Source: Christensenella sp. UBA1685
GTDB lineage: Bacteria; Bacillota; Clostridia; Christensenellales; CAG-138
Direction of reading: 5' to 3'
Assembly: GCA_002320595.1 (NCBI GenBank)
Contig: DCKB01000062.1
Location: forward strand, 1 to 39,037
DNA length: 39,037 nt
This document shows positions 26,417-34,219 of this stretch, one piece after another (the first letter of the stretch is position 1; each line of letters opens with the position of its first letter). A program made the position numbers and the translations under genes. The notes under the pieces are model-generated. The model was not told the origin of the DNA, did no database searches, and was given only the letters and a program-made list of their open reading frames with translations.

Positions 26417-27346
26417 ATGTTTCGCTATATTATAAAGCGCATCTTAATGATGATTCCCGTTCTTCTGGGCGTTTCCTTTGTTGTGTATTACTTGATGGAC
26501 CTTGCTCCTGGCGACATCATTGCGCAGATGGCGCCGCAGGATGCAACTCCGGAACAGATCGAGATGATGCGCGAGGAGCTCGGGATGAACGGCTCGGTTT
26601 TTGAACGGTACTTCCGCTATCTTGGCAAACTTGTTCAAGGCGACCTGGGCACATCGCTTTCCCAAAAACGCCCCGTGATGGAACTGTTCCTTGAGCGCTT
26701 CCCCGTAACGGTGGAGCTTGCTTTCGGCAGCATTCTGGTTGCAATTTTGATTTCCGTTCCGTTGGGAATTGCGGCGGCAACGCATCACCGCACCTGGCTG
26801 GACGGCACAAGCATGGTAACGGCGATGCTCGGCGTTTCCATGCCGAGCTTTTGGCTCGGCCTGCTGCTGATCATGCTCTTTGCGCTCAAGCTCGGGTGGC
26901 TTCCTTCCGGCGGCCGCGAAGGCTTTGCGGCGCTGATCCTGCCGGCGCTCACGCTGGGCGCAAACCAGGCCGGCAGCCTTACGCGCATCACGCGCTCATC
27001 CATGCTGGATGTGATCCGTCAGGATTATCTGCGCACCGCGCGCGCAAAGGGCGTAAGCGAAAAGCAGGTCATCCGCAAGCATGCCCTGAAGAACGCGCTG
27101 ATCCCGATCATCACGGTGTTCGGCTCTACCCTTGGCGGCGCGTTCGGCGGCGCAATTATGATCGAAACGGTGTTTTCGTGGCCGGGCGTCGGCCGCCTTA
27201 CCGTGCGCGCGATCAACGACCGCGATATGACGCTTGCAACCGGCTGCATCATCATGTTCACCATGTTTATGACGCTGACCATTCTTCTGGTGGATATCGC
27301 GTATGCTTTTGTTGACCCGCGCATCAAAGCGCGCTATTCGAAGTGA
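26417..27346 (+). CDS. dppB: Peptide ABC transporter permease (DppB/OppB type)
   Basis: A 309-residue inner-membrane permease. The N-terminus MFRYIIKRILMMIPVLLGVS is typical of DppB. About six membrane helices are present, with LAPGD after the first. The EAA loop that contacts the ATPases reads RTARAKGVSEKQVIRKHALK. ATG 26417 has GAGGAGGA at 5 nt; the open frame continues upstream to 26351 but lacks a ribosome binding site there. dppC starts 11 bp after the stop. Confidence 0.94.
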   Translation: MFRYIIKRILMMIPVLLGVSFVVYYLMDLAPGDIIAQMAPQDATPEQIEMMREELGMNGSVFERYFRYLGKLVQGDLGTSLSQKRPVMELFLERFPVTVELAFGSILVAILISVPLGIAAATHHRTWLDGTSMVTAMLGVSMPSFWLGLLLIMLFALKLGWLPSGGREGFAALILPALTLGANQAGSLTRITRSSMLDVIRQDYLRTARAKGVSEKQVIRKHALKNALIPIITVFGSTLGGAFGGAIMIETVFSWPGVGRLTVRAINDRDMTLATGCIIMFTMFMTLTILLVDIAYAFVDPRIKARYSK

Positions 27347-27356
27347 GGTGAATGCT

Positions 27357-28256
27357 GTGGAAACGGTCAAAAGAAAATTTACCGCAGCTGAGCTGCAGCA
27401 GTACAAAAAGCGCAGCATGTTCGGCGAGGTCTGGCGCAATTACAAAAAGAGCCCGAGCGCGATGATTGGCCTTGTTGTGCTTGTCATCATTATCGTTGTG
27501 GCAATCGTTGCGCAGTTTATATACGATTACGATACGGACATCGTTCAACAAAACATTAAAGAACGCTTCCAGACGCCGAGCGCGGAGCACCCGTTTGGAA
27601 CGGACCAATATGGGCGCGATGTGCTGACCCGCGTGCTTTACGGCGCAAAATATTCCCTTGCGGTGGGCATCGTGTCCGTGGCGATCTCCTGTGTGCTGGG
27701 CAGTTCCCTTGGGCTGATCGCAGGCTACTACGGCGGCTTTACGGAAAACCTGATTCTGCGCGTGTGCGAGGTGTTTGCCGGCATCCCGAGCGTGCTGCTC
27801 GGCATCGCGATCATGTCTGCGTTTGGGCAGAGCATCGTGGTGCTGATGTTCGCCATCGGCCTCGTGTATGTGCCGATGTTTGCGCGTACGGCGCGCGCTG
27901 CAGTGCTCCCTGTGCGCGATCAGGAATATATTGAAGCCGCGCGCGTTTCCGGCGTGGGCGATTTGAAGATCATCTTCGGCCATGTTCTGCCCAACGCCAT
28001 GTCCCCCATCATCGTGCAGGTCACCATGGGCGTTGCAAACGGCATCCTGACCGCATCGAGCCTGAGCTTCCTTGGCCTCGGCGTTCCGGTGCCCGCGCCG
28101 GAGTGGGGCGCAATGCTCTCCGGCGGCCGTGAGTTTATCCGCGATTATGGATACTTGACCTTGTTCCCGGGCCTTGCAATCATGATCACCGTGCTTGTGT
28201 TCAACCTCATGGGCGATGGCCTGCGTGATGCGCTCGATCCGAAGCTGAAGCAGTAA
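27357..28256 (+). CDS. dppC: Peptide ABC transporter permease (DppC/OppC type)
   Basis: A 299-residue second permease. A cytoplasmic N-terminal stretch is followed by the first helix (GLVVLVIIIVVAIVAQF), then the DppC hallmark HPFGTDQYGRDVLTRVLYGA. The EAA loop is EAARVSGVGDLKIIFGHVLP. It ends with GDGLRDALDPKLKQ, the common DppC tail. The start is GTG 27357, with GAGGTGA overlapping the dppB stop; the frame is open upstream to 27303 inside dppB. Confidence 0.94.
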   Translation: METVKRKFTAAELQQYKKRSMFGEVWRNYKKSPSAMIGLVVLVIIIVVAIVAQFIYDYDTDIVQQNIKERFQTPSAEHPFGTDQYGRDVLTRVLYGAKYSLAVGIVSVAISCVLGSSLGLIAGYYGGFTENLILRVCEVFAGIPSVLLGIAIMSAFGQSIVVLMFAIGLVYVPMFARTARAAVLPVRDQEYIEAARVSGVGDLKIIFGHVLPNAMSPIIVQVTMGVANGILTASSLSFLGLGVPVPAPEWGAMLSGGREFIRDYGYLTLFPGLAIMITVLVFNLMGDGLRDALDPKLKQ

Positions 28257-28268
28257 GGGGGAACGAAA

Positions 28269-29285
28269 ATGAGCGAAAAAGCCATTGAAAAGCAAAAAGA
28301 CCTGATTTTAGATGTTAAAAACCTCAACGTGCGCTTTGAAACGGATGATGGCATCGTGCGCGCGGTAAACGGGCTGGATCTTGAGATCGAGCGGGGGCAT
28401 GCCATCGGCCTTGTCGGCGAAACGGGCGCTGGGAAAACCACCACCGCCCTTGCGCTGCTGCGCCTTGTGCCGGACCCGCCGGGCGTTGTGGAATGCGAAA
28501 AGCTGGAGCTGGATGGCCGCGACGTGCTCGGCATGGGCATAAAGGAACTGGAAAAGGTGCGCGGCAAGGACATCTCCATGATCTTCCAGGATCCGATGAC
28601 CGCACTCAACCCCGTGTTCACGGTGGGCGACCAAATCGCCGAAAGCATTTTTCTGCATGAGGATGTTTCTTACGTGGAAGCGCAGAAGCGGGCGGTCGCC
28701 ATGCTGGAGCTTGTTGGCATCCCCGGTGAGCGCGCGGGCGAATACCCGCACCAGTTCTCCGGCGGCATGAAGCAGCGCGTGGTCATCGCCATTGCGCTTG
28801 CGTGCCACCCGCAGCTGCTCATTGCGGACGAACCGACCACGGCGCTCGATGTTACCATTCAGGCACAGGTGCTGGATCTGATGAAAAACCTGCGCCAGCA
28901 ATACCAAACGTCGCTCATCATGATCACGCATGACCTTGGCATCGTGGCTGAAATCTGCGATGAGGTTGCCGTTATGTATGCGGGGAACATTGTGGAAAAA
29001 GGAACGCTGGAGGATGTGTTCAACCGCACCAAGCATCCTTACACCGAAGGCCTGTTCAATTCCCTGCCCAACATCCGGGACAGGAAGGCGATGCTCACGC
29101 CCATCAAGGGCCTGATGCCCGACCCAACATCCCTGCCGGAAGGCTGCCCGTTCAGCCCACGCTGCCCGTATGCAGGGGAAGACTGCACCGCGCCGCAGGT
29201 GGTGCGCAATATCTCGGCCACCCATTTCGTGCGCTGCTGCGCTTATGACAGGCCGGGCTTCCACATCGAGCGAAAGGAGAGGTAA
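28269..29285 (+). CDS. dppD: Peptide ABC transporter ATP-binding protein (DppD/OppD type)
   Basis: A 338-residue ATPase. Walker A is GETGAGKTT, the signature is FSGGMKQRV, and Walker B is LLIADEPTTALD; the H-loop is MITHDLG. The C-terminal oligopeptide-transporter region carries the Cys cluster CPFSPRCPYAGEDC. It starts 12 bp after dppC with AAGGGGG upstream. It pairs with DppF below to drive import. Confidence 0.95.
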   Translation: MSEKAIEKQKDLILDVKNLNVRFETDDGIVRAVNGLDLEIERGHAIGLVGETGAGKTTTALALLRLVPDPPGVVECEKLELDGRDVLGMGIKELEKVRGKDISMIFQDPMTALNPVFTVGDQIAESIFLHEDVSYVEAQKRAVAMLELVGIPGERAGEYPHQFSGGMKQRVVIAIALACHPQLLIADEPTTALDVTIQAQVLDLMKNLRQQYQTSLIMITHDLGIVAEICDEVAVMYAGNIVEKGTLEDVFNRTKHPYTEGLFNSLPNIRDRKAMLTPIKGLMPDPTSLPEGCPFSPRCPYAGEDCTAPQVVRNISATHFVRCCAYDRPGFHIERKER

Positions 29286-29288
29286 ACC

Positions 29289-30242
29289 ATGGCGGATACG
29301 ATCCTTGAGGTCAAAAACCTGACCAAATATTTCAAGACCAAGCACGGCATGCTGCATGCTGTGGACGGCATCAACTTTAAGCTTGCGCGCGGAAAGACGC
29401 TCGGTCTTGTGGGCGAGTCCGGCTGCGGAAAGTCCACGACCGGCCGCACCATCCTGCGCCTGATTGAACCCACGGCAGGCGAGATCATCTTTGAGGGGAA
29501 GGATATCAACAAGCTCAGCCGGAGCGAGCTGCGCCATGCCCGCAAGGACATGCAGCTTATCTTTCAGGACCCTTACTCCTCGCTTGACCCGCGCAAGACG
29601 GTGAGCCAAATCATCAGCGAGCCGATTATCGCAAACAAAATCCTGAAAACCAGTGCGGATATCGATGCGCGCGTTGCGGAGCTGATGTCCACGGTGGGCC
29701 TTGCGGCACGCCTGTTCAACGCCTACCCGCACGAGCTGGACGGCGGCCGCCGCCAGCGCATCGGCATTGCCCGCGCGCTTGCGATGGAGCCTAAGTTCAT
29801 CGTGTGCGATGAGCCGGTTTCGGCGCTTGACGTCTCCATTCAGGCGCAGATTCTCAACCTGCTTAAAGAGCTGCAGGCGGAGTTCAACCTTTCTTACATT
29901 TTCATCACGCACGATCTTTCCGTGGTCAACCATTTCTCGGATGAAATCGCCGTGATGTATCTTGGAAAGATCGTGGAAAAGGCGCCTGCAGAGCAGCTGT
30001 TTGATAACCCGCTCCATCCCTACACCAAGGCGCTGCTTTCCGCAATCCCCATCCCGGAGCTCGGCGCAAAGAAGGAGCGAATCCTCATTCAGGGCGAGAT
30101 CACTTCCCCCATCAACCCGCCGGATGAATGCCGGTTCTACAAGCGGTGCAATTATGCCTGCGACCGCTGCAAGGCGCTGCCGGAGCTCAAGGAGATCGCG
30201 CCGGATCACTTTGTGGCGTGCCACCTTGTGGGCGAAATCTAA
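29289..30242 (+). CDS. dppF: Peptide ABC transporter ATP-binding protein (DppF/OppF type)
   Basis: A 317-residue ATPase, 3 bp after dppD. Walker A is GESGCGKSTT, the Q-loop is LIFQDPYSSLDPRKTV, and Walker B is FIVCDEPVSALD. The ABC signature is LDGGRRQR instead of LSGGQRQR, so the usual Ser is Asp; as I recall, similar variants occur in other clostridial DppF proteins. The C-terminal Cys region is RFYKRCNYACDRC. It is the last gene of the transporter operon; a 12-bp-stem hairpin follows. Confidence 0.94.
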   Translation: MADTILEVKNLTKYFKTKHGMLHAVDGINFKLARGKTLGLVGESGCGKSTTGRTILRLIEPTAGEIIFEGKDINKLSRSELRHARKDMQLIFQDPYSSLDPRKTVSQIISEPIIANKILKTSADIDARVAELMSTVGLAARLFNAYPHELDGGRRQRIGIARALAMEPKFIVCDEPVSALDVSIQAQILNLLKELQAEFNLSYIFITHDLSVVNHFSDEIAVMYLGKIVEKAPAEQLFDNPLHPYTKALLSAIPIPELGAKKERILIQGEITSPINPPDECRFYKRCNYACDRCKALPELKEIAPDHFVACHLVGEI

Positions 30243-30278
30243 GCGAAACAGGGCAAGTCCGTTTCCTTTTCATGTGGG

Positions 30279-30308
30279 CCAAAAGCCGCCTTTCGGGGCG
30301 GCTTTTGG
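30279..30308 (+). terminator. Terminator of the dpp operon
   Basis: CCAAAAGCCGCC (30279-30290), 6-nt loop, GGCGGCTTTTGG (30297-30308): a perfect 12-bp stem whose right arm holds a T-run. It lies 36 nt after the dppF stop and upstream of the second sigma-54 control region, so the ald unit is separately driven. Confidence 0.75.
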
Positions 30309-30360
30309 CTTTGCGGCACAGCCCGGCGGAAAAGGCAACGCCTGCGCTTGGCTCTCCCGC

Positions 30361-30373
30361 GCGCATTTTTTGC
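30361..30373. promoter_or_regulatory. Candidate enhancer (activator site) of the ald operon
   Basis: GCGCATTTTTTGC, extending to the dyad GCGCA-N5-TGCGC (30361-30375). It starts exactly 109 bp before the sigma-54 promoter TGGCAC and differs at one base from the element at 24386. Confidence 0.5.
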
Positions 30374-30469
30374 GCTTTCGCGCTTTTTTTGCCTTTTATA
30401 CAGGGGGAAACCGTTGGAGCGCGGTGGAAAACACCAAAAGAATTCAGGGTTTCCGTACGCGTAACGGGT

Positions 30470-30485
30470 TGGCACAGAACTTGCT
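30470..30485 (+). promoter_or_regulatory. Sigma-54 promoter of the ald operon
   Basis: TGGCACA-GAAC-TTGCT, with AACGGGTTGG before and TTGCTAATATT after, nearly the same as the promoter at 24495. It lies 52 bp before the ald ATG, the same distance as at dppA. Confidence 0.93.
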
Positions 30486-30536
30486 AATATTCTTATGAAG
30501 CGCAAGGCGCGAAACAACGCAACAGGAGGAATCGAT

Positions 30537-31709
30537 ATGATATTCGGCGTACTGAAGGACATTAAGGAAGGCGAATACCGGGTAATCTGCACCCCGATGG
30601 AGGTAGCGTCAATCGTTGGCGCGGGGCATACGGTGCTCGTTGAGAAGGACTGCGGAGCAAAAGCGGGGTTCCCCGATGAGGCGTATGCGAAGATGGGCGC
30701 GACGGTTGTGGAAACGGCGAAGGAGATGTGGGAGAAGTGCGATTTTGTGGCCAAGGTCAAGGAGATTGAGCCTTCTGAATACGGCTATCTGCGGGAAGGC
30801 CAGATGATCTATTGCTGCATCCACCCGGCAGGACACCCGGAAGAGGTGCAGGCGATCCTTGACAGCAAGTGCATTGCGATCACTGCGGAGGACAGCCACC
30901 GCTTCGGCTCGCCGAACTGCGAGGCAGCGGGGAAACAGGGGGCGCTGTTCGGGCTTGAATCCATGCTGACGATCAACGGCGGCAAAGGCAAGTTCGTGGG
31001 CGGCTTCGCAGGCGCACCGGGCATGAACGTGCTGATCCTCGGCGGCGGCGTGGTTGGCCAGGGGGCGCTTTCCGTGCTGCATGCGCTTGGCGCAAACGTG
31101 ACGGTAATGGACATCAACGCCGGCATTCTCCGCCTTCTGGGCGACCGTTACAACCAGAAAATCAACACCATGTACTGCACGAAAGAAGCAATTGCCTCCG
31201 TGCTGCCGCAGACGGACATGGTCATCAACTGCGTGAAGTGGCCCAAGCAGCGCAAGGACTTCCTGATCGACAAGGAAATGCTCAAGCTTATGGAGCCGGG
31301 CAGCGTGCTGGTGGATATTTCCAACGATGATCCGGGCGCGATTGAATCGAGCCATGAAACGCACCATGACAACCCGCGCTATGTGGTCAACGGCGTGGTG
31401 CATTACTGCGTAAGCAACATCCCCGGCGCGGTGGCATATTCAACCTCTGTCGCGCTTGCGGGAGACACGCTTCCCCTGCTGCTCAACATCCTCAACAACG
31501 GCCTTACGGAAGCCTGCGTGCGGGATGGCTTTATCCGCCGCAGCCTGACAGCATACAAGGGCCTGCTGACCCACGAGGAGACCAGCGGCATTCAGGGACG
31601 GCCGTGGATCAGGCCGGAGGATGTGCTCGGCATTGCGGAGCGCAAGCTTGACCCCGCGCCGCCCGCAACCACCACCCGTTCCACCAACTTCATCACCTGC
31701 TGCAAGTAA
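30537..31709 (+). CDS. Alanine dehydrogenase-family NAD-dependent enzyme
   Basis: A 390-residue homologue of alanine dehydrogenase (Ald). Conserved catalytic residues fall at the usual positions: Arg15 (EYRVICTP), Lys75 (VAKVKE), His96 (CCIHPAG) and Asp260 (VLVDISNDD). The NAD-binding motif is LGGGVVGQGA (168-177). VVNGVVHYCVSNIPGAV matches the Ald C-terminal core. However, the segment that in Ald reads like YETV...LTPMSEVAGR is replaced by AEDSHRFGSPNCEAAGKQGA, so the substrate may not be L-alanine. It would oxidatively deaminate an amino acid to a keto acid. AGGAGGA precedes ATG 30537. It is the first gene of the second sigma-54 unit. Confidence 0.85.
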   Translation: MIFGVLKDIKEGEYRVICTPMEVASIVGAGHTVLVEKDCGAKAGFPDEAYAKMGATVVETAKEMWEKCDFVAKVKEIEPSEYGYLREGQMIYCCIHPAGHPEEVQAILDSKCIAITAEDSHRFGSPNCEAAGKQGALFGLESMLTINGGKGKFVGGFAGAPGMNVLILGGGVVGQGALSVLHALGANVTVMDINAGILRLLGDRYNQKINTMYCTKEAIASVLPQTDMVINCVKWPKQRKDFLIDKEMLKLMEPGSVLVDISNDDPGAIESSHETHHDNPRYVVNGVVHYCVSNIPGAVAYSTSVALAGDTLPLLLNILNNGLTEACVRDGFIRRSLTAYKGLLTHEETSGIQGRPWIRPEDVLGIAERKLDPAPPATTTRSTNFITCCK

Positions 31710-31824
31710 GCGGCCGGACGAATCGGCCGAGCCCCCGCTGCGGGGCAGCCGGCGGGGTTGCGCGGCGCAGAGAACACGGCTGCTGCGCGGCCCCGTCCAT
31801 TTTGCAAAGAAAAGGAGTAAGGCG

Positions 31825-32433
31825 ATGGCTCAACTGCAACGTACGGCAGAAGGCCTTGCGGAATACGCGAAACGCTGCCTATGCATACCGCATGTTTATG
31901 TGTGGGATGCAAACGGAGAGTATATTACGCATGCATTGCTGGATGCCCTTAGCAAGAAATATCCGGATTGGTATACCCCACAGCGCCTTGCGGCCCGGCG
32001 CGCGCTTGCGGGGTGCGGCGTGCGCGGATGGGATTGCATCGGCCTGATCAAATCCTATGTTTGGGGCGATTACCACCAGGGAAACACGCAATATTACACG
32101 GAAGAAAGCGACTTTTGCACGCGCACGCTGATTCAGCAGCAGCTTGTAAAGGGCGATATTGGCACTTTGCCTGAAACGCCCGGACTTGTTTTGTTCAAGC
32201 CCGGCCATGTGGGCGTATATATCGGCGGAGGAAAAGCGATCGAATCCACGTACACCATGCCCGCTTCGGCTTATACGCGCTGCTGGGAACATATGGGAGA
32301 CGGCAGCGCTCCCTGCTGCAGCGCATACGATTCTGCGCCGGATGAGCCATCGCGCCTCGGCGGTCTCGTTGAAACGGCAGTTTCAGAACGCCCGTGGACG
32401 CATTGGCTGCAATATCCGGGCATCGATTATTGA
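31825..32433 (+). CDS. NlpC/P60-like cysteine peptidase (C40 family), cytoplasmic
   Basis: A 202-residue protein with NlpC/P60 landmarks: nucleophile Cys71 in GWDCIGLIKSYVWG and His128 in KPGHVGVYIGGGKAIEST. It ends with WTHWLQYPGIDY, a tail common in clostridial C40 proteins. There is no signal peptide or membrane helix, so it should act inside the cell on imported peptides or muropeptides rather than on the wall. AAAAGGAG precedes ATG 31825. It lies 115 bp after ald in the same direction; no terminator is seen between them. C40 enzymes often cut gamma-D-glutamyl bonds; the substrate here is unproven. Confidence 0.8.
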   Translation: MAQLQRTAEGLAEYAKRCLCIPHVYVWDANGEYITHALLDALSKKYPDWYTPQRLAARRALAGCGVRGWDCIGLIKSYVWGDYHQGNTQYYTEESDFCTRTLIQQQLVKGDIGTLPETPGLVLFKPGHVGVYIGGGKAIESTYTMPASAYTRCWEHMGDGSAPCCSAYDSAPDEPSRLGGLVETAVSERPWTHWLQYPGIDY

Positions 32434-32581
32434 AACGGGCATCGATTATTGAAATAGAGAGTAAGATGCCGGCTTGTTCGTTGCAGCGCATGGAATGAAT
32501 GGAATATTTCAAGCGGATCGACAGCATTGAGCTCCGGTTCGCTGAAGGCCGGATTTGGGAGGATGGAACGGAGTGAGCAAT

Positions 32582-34078
32582 ATGACACAGCAGGAAAAAA
32601 CGGACGCCCTGCTCGCCGTGGCGAAGGCTTTTTATGACCGCGGGCCGTGCGTTCAGTACGATCAGCTGAGCATGGACAGGCTTTTGCGCGTTACGCCGAG
32701 GCGGCGCCGCATGGCTGCGCCGGAGGATGCCACGCGGCAAAGCACGTTATTCCTGGATTGCTCCTCCTTTGTGTGGGCGGCATATTACAATGCCTTTGGC
32801 TATGCGCTTGAAGCGGATCTCAGCTGGGAAATGATTGACATGGTGAAACCGCGCGTGTTTTATTATGAGCTTACCCACCGGGAAACGGAGGAAGAACGCG
32901 CACGCATGGCGGAAGTAATAAGGGAATTGCTCTGCCCGGGCGATGTCATCATCTTTGAAGGAGGCGGAAACGGCCATGTCATGCTTTATCAGGGCGGCGA
33001 AAGCTACATCAATTGCACGCAGGCAGGCAGAGCCGGCAGTTATGATTATGTTGCCCGCCGGGATACGTGTCCGGAGCACGGCGGCATCCGCATTGAGGAT
33101 ATCGCGCACCTGTTTGCGCCGTGTGCGGACAAGCAGCTGGGGCGGAACTACCTTTTTGGTGAAAAGGTGAAGCGCTTCTGCGTCCTCCGCCCGCTCGCAC
33201 GGGTGGGCGAACCAACGGAAAACATGCGCGCGCGTCTTGCCGGATGTCGGGAGCTTGCGTGCGGCGTGGAAACATCGCATCCGGGCGGCAGGACGGTGGG
33301 CGTGGGCTGCATTGTGGAATACACTGTGCATATGCGCAACCTTTGCCGCACGGAAACGGATGCGACGGTGGAATTTGCCGCGCCGCAGGGCTGCACTCTG
33401 CTTTCTGCGGAGCACGCATGTCTTTCCATTCCCCGTGCAGCGGCGGCAGAGGCCCGCTTCCGCATACAAGTTGAAAAAACGGCAGGGCTTTGGCTTGCGC
33501 CGCCCCTTGTCCGGGTCAATGGGTTTAAGGTTGCATCGCCCAGGGTGCTGTGCGGGCATACGCCGTCCGCTGCGGAAAGCGCGTGCCTGGTAGCGGATGT
33601 GAAGGCGCACCTTGGGGCCGGCATGGGGGCCATGGAGGCCGCGGCGGAGGCTTACCGGGCGCGCGGGATATCCATTCCCGCAGATGTGGAGACAGCGCTT
33701 GCGTCCCTGTTTTACCGGCATGATTCCGCAGCTGGGGATGTGCTTTCGCGCAAACCGCAAGCGCCGGCGCAGGATATGGCGGTGTATTCGTATTTTGGCG
33801 GTTATGGCGTTATTACGCCGGAGGCCGCCTGCAACGGCGGCGTGCGTGCCACCGGGGTACGCCGTGCAGAACTGCAAGCGGGAGACCTCGTCCTTTGCGG
33901 CGATGACGCCTGCTTGCGCGGCGCATACGCATGCTTCTTTACGGGCGAGGCGCTTGTGGGCACATTCGGCGCGGATGAGGGCATACGCACGGCAATGGGC
34001 GCAGAACTGGATGCATTTCTGGAGAGCCTGTTCGGGCGTTTTTGCTTTGCGCTGCTGCGGCCATATCTTGCGGATTGA
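32582..34078 (+). CDS. Large NlpC/P60-like protein with beta-sandwich middle domain
   Basis: A 498-residue cytoplasmic protein. Residues 1-200 resemble NlpC/P60, with Cys60 in FLDCSSFVWAAYY and His132 in GNGHVMLYQGG. Residues about 225-300 look like a DUF11-type beta-sandwich (CIVEYTVHMRNLCRTETDA). The C-terminal ~150 residues contain AELQAGDLVLCGDD, reminiscent of the PGDxxxF strand of a second NlpC domain without its Cys and His. There are two usable starts: ATG 32582 (GGAGTGA) and GTG 32573 (GGGAGGA). I know no characterised homologue with this architecture. Its position between a C40 peptidase and a racemase suggests a role with unusual peptides. Confidence 0.7.
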   Translation: MTQQEKTDALLAVAKAFYDRGPCVQYDQLSMDRLLRVTPRRRRMAAPEDATRQSTLFLDCSSFVWAAYYNAFGYALEADLSWEMIDMVKPRVFYYELTHRETEEERARMAEVIRELLCPGDVIIFEGGGNGHVMLYQGGESYINCTQAGRAGSYDYVARRDTCPEHGGIRIEDIAHLFAPCADKQLGRNYLFGEKVKRFCVLRPLARVGEPTENMRARLAGCRELACGVETSHPGGRTVGVGCIVEYTVHMRNLCRTETDATVEFAAPQGCTLLSAEHACLSIPRAAAAEARFRIQVEKTAGLWLAPPLVRVNGFKVASPRVLCGHTPSAAESACLVADVKAHLGAGMGAMEAAAEAYRARGISIPADVETALASLFYRHDSAAGDVLSRKPQAPAQDMAVYSYFGGYGVITPEAACNGGVRATGVRRAELQAGDLVLCGDDACLRGAYACFFTGEALVGTFGADEGIRTAMGAELDAFLESLFGRFCFALLRPYLAD

Positions 34079-34219
34079 ACATCGGCATTTTCTTCCTGTG
34101 GAGGCGCAAAAGGGGCGGGCTTTCAGGGGGGGCCGTCCCCGGATGCGCAGAATGTCTTTTCACTTTTCCTTCCCGGCTCTCATGGCAAACAAACTTTTCA
34201 TGTCAGAAGGAGAACACTG

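Noticed and set aside
34183..34199. TGGCAAACAAACTTTTC as a third sigma-54 promoter ahead of the racemase gene
   Set aside because: The -12 GC is missing and the region lacks the flanking sequence shared by the two good sites.
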